Positions 42,253-52,231 of a stretch of 64,000 nt of DNA are shown here, one piece after another. Below the pieces are notes generated by a model. That model saw nothing but the letters and a program-made list of their open reading frames with translations. It was not told the origin of the DNA and ran no database searches. Each line of letters begins with the position of its first letter. Position 1 is the stretch's first letter. The DNA is from Palsa-504 sp963808615. GTDB lineage: Bacteria > Actinomycetota > Actinomycetes > Streptosporangiales > Streptosporangiaceae. Location of the stretch: assembly GCA_963808615.1 (NCBI GenBank), contig CAWEGV010000011.1, forward strand, positions 496,001 to 560,000, in the 5' to 3' direction. The translations under genes were made by a program, and so were the position numbers.

Positions 42253-44820
42253 CTCCTTAACGGACGCGACTGCTGCTGCGCTGACCGACAGCTCGCGCAC
42301 GCCGAGGCCGAGCAGCAGCGGGACCGCGAGCGGATCGGCGGCCAGCTCGCCGCACACGCCGGTCCAGCGGCCGGCCGCGGCGGCCGCGGTGGCCGCACGC
42401 CCGATCAGGATGAGCACGGCGGGATGCAGGGCGTCGCTGAGGTCGGCTACCGCCGACACCTCGCGGTCCGCGGCCAGCGTGTACTGGGTGAGGTCGTTGG
42501 TGCCGACGGAGAAGAAGTCCACCTCGGGCGCCAGCCGGGCGGCCGTCAGCGCAGCGGCGGGAACCTCGATCATGATGCCGACCTCCATGGCGCCCTCGGC
42601 CGGCACGGCGACGCCCTCGGCGGCCAGCTCGCGGCGGGCGTCGGTGACCAGCCCGAGCGCCGCGCGCACCTCGCGGACGGTGGCGACCATGGGGAACATG
42701 AGCTTGACCGGATGGTCGGCGGCCACGCGCAGCACGGCTCGCAGCTGCGCGAGCAACACATGGGTCCTGGCCAGGCCGAGCCGGATGCCCCGCTGGCCGA
42801 GCGCCGGATTCGGTTCGGCATCTCGCGGCAGGTAGGGCAGCGGCTTGTCGGCTCCGACGTCCATCGTCCTGATGATCATCGGGCGGCTCGCCAGAACACC
42901 GGCCAGGTCGGCGTACACCGCAGCCTGTTCGGCTTCGGTGGGCAGGCTGGAGGCGGTCAGGAACAGGAACTCCGTCCGCAGCAGCCCGATGCCGTCCGCG
43001 CCCGCCTCGACCGCATGCCTCACGTCCTCGGGTGATCCGGCGTTGGCCGCGACCTCGATCTTCGTGCCGTCGGCGGTGACGGCGGGCTCGGCAGCCCGGC
43101 GCCTGGCCCGCTCCCCGGCCTGCCGCCGCTGCTGGTCAGCCTGCCCGGCGGCGGCCAGGTCGGCCTGGCTCGGGGCCACCTGAACCGACCCCTGTTCTCC
43201 GTCCAAGAGCAGCTGCGTGCCCTCGGGAACGAGCAGGATGTCGGGTCCGAGTCCGAGAACCGCGGGGATGCCGAGGGCCCTGGCCAGGATGGCGGCGTGC
43301 GAGGTCGGTCCGCCCATGGCGGTCGCGATTCCGCTGACCACCGCCGGATCGAATCCCGCGGTGTCGGCCGGGGTGAGCTCGCCCGCCACGACGATCCCGG
43401 TCCCGCCGAGCTCGCCGCGGCGCGCGCCCAGCAGGTGCCCGAGTACCTCGGTCCCGATGCTGTCCAGATCCTGAACGCGCTCGCGCTGATAGCTGTCGGT
43501 CAGCCGCCGCCATTGGGAGGCCGCCTCGGCCACCGTGCTGTCCCACGCGTCGGCCGCGTTCCTTCCCTCGCGAATGCGGCGCCTGGCCGGATCAAGCAGG
43601 GCCTCGTCGGCCAGGAACAGCAGATGAGCGTCGAAGATGCTCGCGTCGTACTGTTCGCCGGTCCGGGCCGCCACGGAGTCCCTGGCCGCCTGGACCTGTT
43701 GCCGGGTCGCTTGCAGAGCGGCGTCCAGCCTGGCGAGCTCGGCGTCGGGATCGGCGGCCGGCTCGCGAGGCACCTCGGCCGTAGCCTGCCGGAGATGGAC
43801 CGCGCCGCCGATGGCCAGGCCGGGGGAGCCGGCGATGCCGCGCAGGATGGCTCCCCCGGCGGGCCGGACGCCCGCCATGGCCTCCAGGGTTCGCGCACCG
43901 GGTGTGGCCGGGTCGGCCCCGTTCGGCTCGGGCGCGGCACCGCCCGGCGGAACCGCATCCGGCCCGTCCGCCGAGCTCGGCGTCGGCGGTCCGGCAGGCG
44001 CCGCCGGGCCGACGGGCGGCCCGGGCGGCTCGCCGAAGTCCTCCTCGGCCAGATCGCGCAGGGCGGCCAGCACCTGCGCCGCCTGCGGGCCGGAGGCCTT
44101 GATCAGGACCTCGTGACCTTGCTGAACGCCCAGGGTCGCGACGCCGTTCAGGCTCCGTGCGCTGGCCGGGCCCGCCGGAACCGTGACGTTCTCGACCGTC
44201 ACCGTGGCGTCATACTGGCCGACGGTCTGCACGAACCTCGCCGCGGGACGAGCGTGCAGGCCGAGCCGGTTGGCCACCGTGATCCGCAGCTCGAGCGGGC
44301 GTTCGCCATCCAGCCCGGCGGAGGCGTCCTGCCCGGCCGCGGCCTGCACGGCCGCGCCCAGCCCGGCCGCGGCCTGCTCCGGCGGGGCCGGCGAGCCGGC
44401 CGGGCCTGGTGCCGTGGCCAGATGAGCGGCCTTGCCCGCCAGCGCGCCCCGCGCCTCGGCGGCCACCTGGTCCAGCGGATCGCCCAGCCGGGCCGCAACC
44501 GCGGCGGCGACCGCTCCCTCGACCAGGGGGGCCTCGCAGAGCAACACCTTGGCCTGCTGCTCCTCCGGGATCATATCCGCCGCCATCTCGGCCGACAGGA
44601 CCGCGCTGCCGAGGTCCATGAGCACGAGCACGCCGTCGTCGGCCCAGGCTTGGTCGATCGCCCGCGCGATGAGCGCGGCATCGGTGCCGAGCGGCCGGTC
44701 CGGGAGATCCAGGCCGCCGGCCGCGACCATCGCCACGTCGGGTCCGGCCATCTGTTTAGCCAGCTCGACTACGCCGTCGGCGAGCTGGGCGCTATGCGAG
44801 ACGATAACGATTCCGACCAT
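42151..44820 (-). CDS. dhaM: DhaM-HPr-Enzyme I fusion phosphotransferase
   Basis: 889 residues from the ATG at 44820 (GGGCGGAG upstream). Domain order: mannose-EIIA-like DhaM (His9 in VSHSAQLADG, residues 1 to about 130), Ala/Gly/Pro linker, HPr (His189 in RLGLHARPAARF, about 174-262), Pro-rich linker, then full Enzyme I from about 315: phosphohistidine domain with His508 (GGPTSHAAILARALGIPAVL), PEP-binding barrel with LLRTEFLFL, FPMVATVREVRAALGLV, SVGTNDLTQYTLAADRE and the Cys of GVCGELAADP. E. coli DhaM has a similar order but a truncated EI; here the PEP site is present. The protein could carry phosphate from PEP to the ADP on DhaL by itself, with no separate EI or HPr. Last gene of the glycerol operon. 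Confidence 0.93.
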   Translation of the reverse strand: MVGIVIVSHSAQLADGVVELAKQMAGPDVAMVAAGGLDLPDRPLGTDAALIARAIDQAWADDGVLVLMDLGSAVLSAEMAADMIPEEQQAKVLLCEAPLVEGAVAAAVAARLGDPLDQVAAEARGALAGKAAHLATAPGPAGSPAPPEQAAAGLGAAVQAAAGQDASAGLDGERPLELRITVANRLGLHARPAARFVQTVGQYDATVTVENVTVPAGPASARSLNGVATLGVQQGHEVLIKASGPQAAQVLAALRDLAEEDFGEPPGPPVGPAAPAGPPTPSSADGPDAVPPGGAAPEPNGADPATPGARTLEAMAGVRPAGGAILRGIAGSPGLAIGGAVHLRQATAEVPREPAADPDAELARLDAALQATRQQVQAARDSVAARTGEQYDASIFDAHLLFLADEALLDPARRRIREGRNAADAWDSTVAEAASQWRRLTDSYQRERVQDLDSIGTEVLGHLLGARRGELGGTGIVVAGELTPADTAGFDPAVVSGIATAMGGPTSHAAILARALGIPAVLGLGPDILLVPEGTQLLLDGEQGSVQVAPSQADLAAAGQADQQRRQAGERARRRAAEPAVTADGTKIEVAANAGSPEDVRHAVEAGADGIGLLRTEFLFLTASSLPTEAEQAAVYADLAGVLASRPMIIRTMDVGADKPLPYLPRDAEPNPALGQRGIRLGLARTHVLLAQLRAVLRVAADHPVKLMFPMVATVREVRAALGLVTDARRELAAEGVAVPAEGAMEVGIMIEVPAAALTAARLAPEVDFFSVGTNDLTQYTLAADREVSAVADLSDALHPAVLILIGRAATAAAAAGRWTGVCGELAADPLAVPLLLGLGVRELSVSAAAVASVKEIVRATDLPAAAELARQAVDLPSADAVRELVRSR

Positions 44821-44849
44821 CGCGTCTCCGCCCTCGCTCCCGCCCCGCG

Positions 44850-46076
44850 TCAGCTCAGCCCGTAGGCACGGTACATAAGCTCCACGGGATGCACCGAGGT
44901 CCGGCCAGTGCCATGGGTGATCTGCCACCGGCAGGTCTCACTGTCGCAGACCGCCAGGTCGGGCTGGGCGTCGCGGATGTCGCTGAACAGCCCGCTGCCC
45001 ACCTGCATGGCGATGTCGTATTTCTCCCGCTTGAGCCCGTAGGTGCCGGCGATGCCGCAGCAGGCCCGGTCCAGTTCGATCACCGTGAGCTCGGGGATCA
45101 GCGCGAGCAGGTCCAGAGCGGGCTTGCCCATGTTGTGGCCTTGCTGCTGGCATGGGGCGTGGTAGGTGACCGTGAGCGGAACGGGCCGGAAATCAGTCTT
45201 CAGCTCTCCGGCCTCCGCCAGTTCGGCCAGGAACTCGCAGATGTCGTAGGTCTGGCTGCTCACCACCCGCAGGTCCTCGTCCTCCATCCCGAGGATCTCT
45301 ATGGCCTCGCGCTTGAGCATGAGACCGCAGCTGGTGGAGGTGGCGACGATCGTGTAACCCTGCCTGGCGTAGGGGGCCAGGCAGGCCACCAGCCGCCGGA
45401 CATAGCTGCGCGCCGTGTCGAAGATCCCGTTGGACTGCAGCGGCAGGCCGCAGCACTCCTGCCGCGGCAGGACGACCCGGCAGCCGTTGTGCGCGAGCAC
45501 CGCGACGGTCTTCTGGCCGAGTCCGGGCTCGAAGTAGTTCGTGCTGCAGCCGTGGAAGTACGCGACCCGACGCGTCCCGGCAGTGGCGGGCGCCGGCTGG
45601 CGGCGCGCCCAGTTCCGGAAGGTACGGCCGGCGAACTTGGGCACCGGCGCATGCCGATGAATGCCGACTGCCTTCTCGGCCACCAGCCGCGCGAGGCGGT
45701 TGGACAGCACGAGGTTGGCCAGCGGGGCGACCGGGGTGCCGAGCTTGCCCTGCAGCGGCGGCCGGGAGATGAGCTGGTCGCGCAGCGGCATGCCGTGCTG
45801 CTGCTTCATCACGGCCCGGGCCCGGGAGTTGATCTCCGCGACGTGTACGCCCTGCGGGCAGGCCAAGGTGCACATGCCGCAGGACGAGCAGTAGTCCAGA
45901 GAGGCATCGACCGACTCCCCGGCGCCGCGGAAACGCTCGGCCTGCGGCCCGACGTACTTCGGCCCAGGGAACAGCGGGGTGACCGCCGCGACCGGGCACG
46001 CCGTCTCGCAGATCGTGCACTTGACGCAGTGATCGAGCGAGCCGCGAATGAAGTCGATTTCCTGCTCCGCCGTCAT
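44850..46076 (-). CDS. glpC: Anaerobic glycerol-3-phosphate dehydrogenase subunit C
   Basis: 408 residues from the ATG at 46076, overlapping glpB by 4 bp. Two [4Fe-4S] ferredoxin motifs near the N terminus (CVKCTICETACPVAAV and CSSCGMCTLACPQGVHV), then two CCG domains (YFHGCSTNYFEPGLGQ to RQECCGLPL; YHAPCQQQGHNMGKP to RACCGIAGTYG). Membrane-associated subunit that accepts electrons from GlpAB and passes them to quinone. Same length as E. coli GlpC (about 396). Confidence 0.94.
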   Translation of the reverse strand: MTAEQEIDFIRGSLDHCVKCTICETACPVAAVTPLFPGPKYVGPQAERFRGAGESVDASLDYCSSCGMCTLACPQGVHVAEINSRARAVMKQQHGMPLRDQLISRPPLQGKLGTPVAPLANLVLSNRLARLVAEKAVGIHRHAPVPKFAGRTFRNWARRQPAPATAGTRRVAYFHGCSTNYFEPGLGQKTVAVLAHNGCRVVLPRQECCGLPLQSNGIFDTARSYVRRLVACLAPYARQGYTIVATSTSCGLMLKREAIEILGMEDEDLRVVSSQTYDICEFLAELAEAGELKTDFRPVPLTVTYHAPCQQQGHNMGKPALDLLALIPELTVIELDRACCGIAGTYGLKREKYDIAMQVGSGLFSDIRDAQPDLAVCDSETCRWQITHGTGRTSVHPVELMYRAYGLS

Positions 46077-47356
46077 CGGGCCTCCTTCAAGATCGCATCG
46101 GCAGCCAGGTAGCCGGTGGACAGGCTGATGCCGTCTCCGGACTTCTCCCGCCACGGCCTGGCGCCGCCGATCACGGCGCCCGCCGCGTAGACGTTCTCGT
46201 ACACAGGCTCCCCGTCTGGCCCGACCGGGCGGAGCGTGCTGTCGACCCGAAGACCCGCCGTCTCCATCGGGTGCTCGCCCAAATAGCTGGGACCGAACCC
46301 GGCCTGGTCCGGGCCAGGTGCATGGACCGGCAGGCCGAGCGCCCGCTCGCTGGCCACGCCGGAGGTGTCGACCTCGATACCGCCGGAGGCCAGCCCTCCG
46401 GTGGCCAGCACGACCCACCGGCACATCCGGGGCGTCACCCTGGCCGCCGAGCGGATCCGCACGCCCGCCAGCTTCCCGTTGCGCAGCTCGGGCCCGGTGG
46501 CCTGGGCCCCGAGCACGAGTCGTCCGCCGGCCCGCCGCAGCCGGCCCTGGAGTGCCCGGGCCAGCCGCATGCCGGGTACCGAGGGCGGCACGGCGGTGGG
46601 TATCTCGAACACCGGCCGCCCGACGGCCTGCTGCAGCTCCGTCCAGACCGATCGGGCCTGATCCATCCCGAGCACCGCCGGCAGCCCGACCGCCTCCTCG
46701 CCGCGGACGGCCGCGCGGAGCTCGGCCGCCACCGCAACGCGGAAGGCCGCATCCTCGAACAGCCGGGCCAGGGCGAGGGCGCCGACGTCGGCCTGACCGC
46801 CGGTCGGCGGGTTCAGCAGCACGGGCCTGGTCTCCACCGTCCGGCCGCAGGCGGCCGTGGCCGCCTGGAGGTTCTCGGCCGCGAGCGCGGCGTGGAAGTC
46901 CTTGAGCACGCCCAGACCGGCGATGGCCACCGGCCCGACATCGCGGAGGTCACCGCCGGCCATGGTCTCCGGCACCACCGCGCTCGGCCGGGGAACGCCG
47001 ATGGCCGTGGTCAGCAGCATGTTCGCGCTGGGGTCACCGACGTAGGCGTAGGTATCGACGTGCTCCTTGAGCCACCGCACGCTCTCAGCCAGCACGGCCG
47101 GGCTGATCAGTGCGTAGGGATGCTCCGGGTGGGTTTCCGCGAAGCCAGGCAGTTCGGCCTCCGGGCTGTCCACCGGTTCCGGGCGATACCCGAGGATGTC
47201 GATGGTCGCCGGAGACAGCCGCAGCGAGCCGTAGCCCTTGGCCACGGTCACGACGCGCAGGCCGGCCTCGGCCAGCCGGACGGCGGCGACCAAGCCGGCC
47301 ATCCCGGCCCCGAGCACTACGACGTCGGCCGTCGCCGGGCCAGGCGAGGCGTTCAC
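46073..47356 (-). CDS. glpB: Anaerobic glycerol-3-phosphate dehydrogenase subunit B
   Basis: 427 residues. N-terminal dinucleotide-binding motif VVLGAGMAGLVAAVRLAEAG, flavoprotein fold, C-terminal YLAADAILKEA. GlpB binds FMN/FAD and links GlpA to GlpC. The segment MYNVYAAGAVIGGARPWREK (here YENVYAAGAVIGGARPWREK) is the conserved FAD-closing motif. Overlaps glpA by 4 bp and glpC by 4 bp. Confidence 0.92.
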   Translation of the reverse strand: MNASPGPATADVVVLGAGMAGLVAAVRLAEAGLRVVTVAKGYGSLRLSPATIDILGYRPEPVDSPEAELPGFAETHPEHPYALISPAVLAESVRWLKEHVDTYAYVGDPSANMLLTTAIGVPRPSAVVPETMAGGDLRDVGPVAIAGLGVLKDFHAALAAENLQAATAACGRTVETRPVLLNPPTGGQADVGALALARLFEDAAFRVAVAAELRAAVRGEEAVGLPAVLGMDQARSVWTELQQAVGRPVFEIPTAVPPSVPGMRLARALQGRLRRAGGRLVLGAQATGPELRNGKLAGVRIRSAARVTPRMCRWVVLATGGLASGGIEVDTSGVASERALGLPVHAPGPDQAGFGPSYLGEHPMETAGLRVDSTLRPVGPDGEPVYENVYAAGAVIGGARPWREKSGDGISLSTGYLAADAILKEAR

Positions 47357-48993
47357 GTCGCGTGCCCGGTGGCCGTCTCCTGCTGCTGCGCCGGTTGGGT
47401 CAGCGGGAGGTGCTCCACGTCCAGCACGCCCTGGAAGATCCAGTTGTCCAGCCAGGCCTGCCGCAGCTGGTCATCGTGCAGCAGCGGGTAGTAGCCCTTC
47501 CACCGCTCCTCAAGGAAGTGCAGCAGGGCCCGGTCGGCTTCGGCCGCCGACAGGTGCTTGGTGGTATGCAGGATCCCCGTGGCCCGGTACATGCAGAACC
47601 CGCCTTGGCAGGGTCCCATGCCGAGGCGCACGGCCCGGCGCAGGTCATCCAGGCTCGGTGCTGGCCGGCGGGCCATCTCGGCCTCGAGCCGGCCCCGGCG
47701 GACCAGCTCGCATTCGCAGATCAGCTGCTCGTCCAGCAGCGTCCGCTCGCGCTCGGCCAGCCGTGAGCCGGGCTGGTAGAAATGCCGCTCCTGCGAATCC
47801 GGCAGCGGTTCCTCCGCGGTCCGGCACGGCCGCGTGACGCCGAGCACCTTGCAGGCAGCGTCGACGGCATCCTGCGCCATCAGCCGGAAGGTGCAGAACT
47901 TGCCCCCCGTGATGGTCAGGATCCCGCCCACGCCGTCGCGGCTGCGGTGATCGAGCACGGCGTGGGCTCGTGTGACGTCCCTGGTCTCGGCCGGCGCATG
48001 ATCCTGAAAGAGAGGGCGGACGCCACCCCACACCCGCAAGGCCCTGGATGTGGTGAACCCGGGCACCAGGTTCTCTCCGGCCTCGAGCATCTGGTCGATC
48101 TCGGCGCGGGTGATCGCCCAGTCATCGGGATCGGCCACGGCCATGTCGGTGGTGCCGATGACGCTGACCGTCCTGATGGGCACCAGGATGTCGCCGTCGG
48201 CCGGCATCTCGCACCGGTTCACGACCGTCTGCACCAGCCGGTGGTTGGTGGCCAGCATGATCCCCTTGCCCGGGCTGATCTGGACCTGGCAGTCGGCCAT
48301 GGCCGCGATGCGGCCGGCCCAGGCCCCGGACGCGTTCACCGTGACCTGGGCCCGGATCTGCACCTGCTCGCCGTCGGGACCGCGCGCGGTGACGCCGGTG
48401 ACCTGGTCACCGTCCCTGGTCACCGCGATGACCTCGTGGTAAGGCAGGATCCTGGCGCCGTACTCCATCGCTGACCTGGCGCAGGTCCAGACCGTCTTCC
48501 AGGCGTCGGCCGTTGCGTCCGGCACGACCAGCGCCCGGCTGATCCGCGGGTTCAGCCTCGGTTCGCGGCGGAGTGCCTCCGCCGCCGGAATCTCCTCGAC
48601 CGGGATGCCGGTGTCCTGGCATCCGGCGATGAAGCGGTCGGCGTACTCGGGGTCATCGATGGGCGTGGTGACGAACAGGCCGCCTGTGTCCTCGATGCAG
48701 TCGGCGGCAATGCGGCGCAGTACCACGTTCTCCGCGATGCATTCCCGGGCCGCCTGCGGGTCTTTCACGGCGTACCTGCCGCCCGAGTGCAGCAGGCCGT
48801 GGAACCGGCCCGTCGTGCCGGTGGCCAGATCGCCGCGTTCCACCAAGACGGTGGAAAAGCCGCGCATGGCAGCGTCCCTGGCCACGCCGACCCCGGTGGA
48901 GCCGCCGCCGATGACGAGGACCTCGCATTCGACGGCGGCTCCCGTGGCCGCTATTCGACCCAGTCGAACGTTCTGGTCACGGCCTTCTTCCAC
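47353..48993 (-). CDS. glpA: Glycerol-3-phosphate dehydrogenase subunit A (FAD)
   Basis: 546 residues from a GTG at 48993, inside the 3' end of glpK (43 bp overlap), with GGGAG upstream. FAD-binding motif VLVIGGGSTGVGVARDAAMR and substrate region GRFHGLLHSGGRYAVKDPQA, TNHRLVQTVVNRCEMPADGD. A C-terminal BFD-like [2Fe-2S] domain has CECELVRRGRLEAEMAR and GMGPCQGGFCMYRATG, which distinguishes GlpA from the aerobic single-subunit GlpD. Oxidises sn-glycerol-3-phosphate to dihydroxyacetone phosphate. Confidence 0.94.
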   Translation of the reverse strand: MEEGRDQNVRLGRIAATGAAVECEVLVIGGGSTGVGVARDAAMRGFSTVLVERGDLATGTTGRFHGLLHSGGRYAVKDPQAARECIAENVVLRRIAADCIEDTGGLFVTTPIDDPEYADRFIAGCQDTGIPVEEIPAAEALRREPRLNPRISRALVVPDATADAWKTVWTCARSAMEYGARILPYHEVIAVTRDGDQVTGVTARGPDGEQVQIRAQVTVNASGAWAGRIAAMADCQVQISPGKGIMLATNHRLVQTVVNRCEMPADGDILVPIRTVSVIGTTDMAVADPDDWAITRAEIDQMLEAGENLVPGFTTSRALRVWGGVRPLFQDHAPAETRDVTRAHAVLDHRSRDGVGGILTITGGKFCTFRLMAQDAVDAACKVLGVTRPCRTAEEPLPDSQERHFYQPGSRLAERERTLLDEQLICECELVRRGRLEAEMARRPAPSLDDLRRAVRLGMGPCQGGFCMYRATGILHTTKHLSAAEADRALLHFLEERWKGYYPLLHDDQLRQAWLDNWIFQGVLDVEHLPLTQPAQQQETATGHAT

Positions 48994-50447
48994 AGGGCGT
49001 ACTCCCGGTCTCGCTTAGCGGAATCCATGTTCGGGTCCCACTGCTTGTCCTTACCCCAGTTCGCCCGCAGATCTTCTACCTCGCGCCAGAAACCTACCGC
49101 CAGGCCGGCCGCGTAGGCGGCGCCCAGCGCTGTGGTCTCCGCCACCGTGGGCCTGATCACCGGCACGTCGAGGACGTCGGCCTGGAACTGCATCAGCAGC
49201 TCGTTCCCCACCATGCCGCCGTCGACCTTGAGCGCGGTCAGGGCCACGCCGGAGTCGGCGTTCATGGCGTCGACGACCTCCTTGGTCTGCCAGGCCGTGG
49301 CCTCCAGGGTGGCCCGCGCGATGTGACCGGAGTTGACGTACCGGGTGAGCCCGGCGATCACCCCGCGCGCGTCGCTGCGCCAGTACGGCGCGAACAGCCC
49401 GGAGAAGGCCGGCACGAAGTACACGCCGCCGTTGTCCTCGACGGTCTTGGCCAGCGCCTCCACCTCCGGGGCGGATGAGATCAGCTTGAGGTTGTCCCGC
49501 AGCCACTGGACCAGGGCTCCGGTGATGGCGATCGAGCCCTCGAGCATGTAGACGGCCGGCTGGTCCCCGATCTTGTAGCCGAGCCCGGTGATCAGGCCGC
49601 TCTTCGACGGGACGGGGTTGGTACCGGTGTTGAGCAGCAGGAAGTTGCCCGTGCCGTAGGTGTTCTTGGCCTCGCCGACCGAGAAGCACGTCTGGCCGAA
49701 CAGCGCGGCCTGCTGATCGCCCAGGTCACCGGCGACCGGGATGCCGGCCAGCGTGCCGGTGCCGTCTCCGTAGACCTGGCTGGAGGGCCGGATGTCCGGG
49801 AGCATGCTCCTCGGGATGCCCAGGGTCGACAAGATCCCGTCGTCCCATTGCAGGGTGGCCAGGTCCATCAGCATCGTCCGGCTGGCGTTGGTCACGTCGG
49901 TGACGTGCGCGCCTCCGCCGGTCCCGCCGGTCAGGTTCCAGATGCACCAGGTGTCGATGTTGCCGAAGACCAGGTCGCCGGCTTCGGCTCGCGCCCGCGC
50001 ACCCTCGACGTTGTCCAGGATCCACTTGACCTTCGGGCCGGAGAAATAGGTGGCGATGGGCAGGCCGGTCGTGCCGCGGAACCGGTCCTGGCCGCCGCTG
50101 GCCGACAGCTCGTTGCAGATGCGGTCGGTTCTGGTGTCCTGCCAGACGACCGCGTTGTGCACCGGCTCGCCGGTGTTCCGGTCCCAGACCACGGTGGTCT
50201 CGCGCTGGTTGGTAACGCCGACCGCGGCCAGGTCCGAAGCCGAGAGGCTGGCCTTGCTCAGGGCTCCCTGAATCACCTCCTGGCACCGCGTCCAGATCTC
50301 GTTGGCGTCATGCTCCACCCAGCCGGGCTGCGGGAAAATCTGCTCGTGCTCCTTTTGATCTATCGACACGACCTGGCCCTGGTGATCGAAGATCATGAAG
50401 CGGGTCGAGGTCGTGCCCTGGTCGAGCGCTCCTGCGTAGTCAGCCAT
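48951..50447 (-). CDS. glpK: Glycerol kinase
   Basis: 498 residues from the ATG at 50447 (MADYAGALDQGTTSTRFMIF), preceded by AAGGAGAGG; an ATG 21 bp upstream lacks a site. FGGY-family kinase: phosphate-binding DQGTTSTR, WQDTRTD, signature YFSGPKVKWILDNVEGARAR and the C-terminal GGMVGNELLMQFQADVLDVP. Converts glycerol to glycerol-3-phosphate, the substrate of the GlpABC genes that follow. His in the HPr-phosphorylation loop, known in low-GC Gram-positives, is not obvious. Confidence 0.96.
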   Translation of the reverse strand: MADYAGALDQGTTSTRFMIFDHQGQVVSIDQKEHEQIFPQPGWVEHDANEIWTRCQEVIQGALSKASLSASDLAAVGVTNQRETTVVWDRNTGEPVHNAVVWQDTRTDRICNELSASGGQDRFRGTTGLPIATYFSGPKVKWILDNVEGARARAEAGDLVFGNIDTWCIWNLTGGTGGGAHVTDVTNASRTMLMDLATLQWDDGILSTLGIPRSMLPDIRPSSQVYGDGTGTLAGIPVAGDLGDQQAALFGQTCFSVGEAKNTYGTGNFLLLNTGTNPVPSKSGLITGLGYKIGDQPAVYMLEGSIAITGALVQWLRDNLKLISSAPEVEALAKTVEDNGGVYFVPAFSGLFAPYWRSDARGVIAGLTRYVNSGHIARATLEATAWQTKEVVDAMNADSGVALTALKVDGGMVGNELLMQFQADVLDVPVIRPTVAETTALGAAYAAGLAVGFWREVEDLRANWGKDKQWDPNMDSAKRDREYALWKKAVTRTFDWVE

Positions 50448-50480
50448 CTGTCCTCTCCTTCGTGACATCTCTTACTGCGA

Positions 50481-51122
50481 CTAGCTGTCCTCGGCGACGA
50501 GCGTCTCCGCTGCTGTCCGCAGGAGCAGCCAGGACGACGTCGCCCCCGGGTCTTGGTGATCTGCACTTCGTTCGCCCAGGTAGCTGGCGCGTCCCTTCCG
50601 TGCTACCAGCGGGATGGTGGCGGTCATGCCCTCCCGGGCGGCCTCCGCCGACCGGCGCAGCGCCTCGTCCAGGGCGGAGCCGTCGGCCAGCGCGGACCTG
50701 ACCGCCTCCACGGCGGGCACCAGGGCGTCGATCATGGTCTTGTCGCCCAGCTCGGCCTTGCCGCGCCTTTGCACGCCGGCCACCCCGGCGGCCAGAGCGT
50801 CCGCCCAGTCGTCGCCAGACAGGTCCGACTTGCCCGCGGCCGACGTGCCCATCTGGAGGAACAGGGTTCCGTAGAGCGGCCCGCTCGCGCCGCCGACGGT
50901 GGAGACCAGGGTCATGCCGACGGCTTTCAGCAGGGCGCCGATGTCGGCCGACTCAGCAGCGTCCATCTTCCCGAGCACAGCCCGCATGCCGCGGTTCATG
51001 TTGATCCCGTGATCCGCGTCGCCGATGGCAGAATCCAGCTCGGTCAGGTACTCCTTGTTCTCCGCGACCACCGCGGCGAACGCCCTGATCCAGTCGGAGA
51101 CCTGGCCGTAGGAAACCGGCAC
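50481..51122 (-). CDS. dhaL: Dihydroxyacetone kinase ADP-binding subunit
   Basis: 213 residues from a GTG one base before the dhaK stop region. DhaL holds ADP as a permanent coenzyme, rephosphorylated by DhaM. Mg-ADP motif YLTELDSAIGDADHGINMNR (the Asp of GDADHG), VGGASGPLYGTLFLQMG, and GDKTMIDALVPAVEAVRSAL. The C-terminal DHQDPGATSSWLLLRTAAE is typical. Works with the DhaK immediately upstream. Confidence 0.94.
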   Translation of the reverse strand: MPVSYGQVSDWIRAFAAVVAENKEYLTELDSAIGDADHGINMNRGMRAVLGKMDAAESADIGALLKAVGMTLVSTVGGASGPLYGTLFLQMGTSAAGKSDLSGDDWADALAAGVAGVQRRGKAELGDKTMIDALVPAVEAVRSALADGSALDEALRRSAEAAREGMTATIPLVARKGRASYLGERSADHQDPGATSSWLLLRTAAETLVAEDS

Positions 51123-52124
<1,002 letters not shown>

Positions 52125-52179
52125 TCTCGGGGGCCTCCTCCTGTGCCCTGCTTGTGGCTTCCGGCTGGTTCTGCCTGGT

Positions 52180-52221
52180 GGACGGGTCACCGGCGCGAGG
52201 CGCCGCCCCGGTGACCCGTCC
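52180..52221 (-). terminator. Strong hairpin between glpF and dhaK
   Basis: Perfect 14-bp stem GGACGGGTCACCGG (52180-52193) with CCGGTGACCCGTCC (52208-52221) and a 14-base loop, 10 bp beyond the glpF stop. No T run follows, so it may reduce rather than stop read-through, or stabilise the glpF transcript, lowering dhaK-onward expression relative to glpF. Confidence 0.6.
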
Positions 52222-52231
52222 AGGCTCGCGG

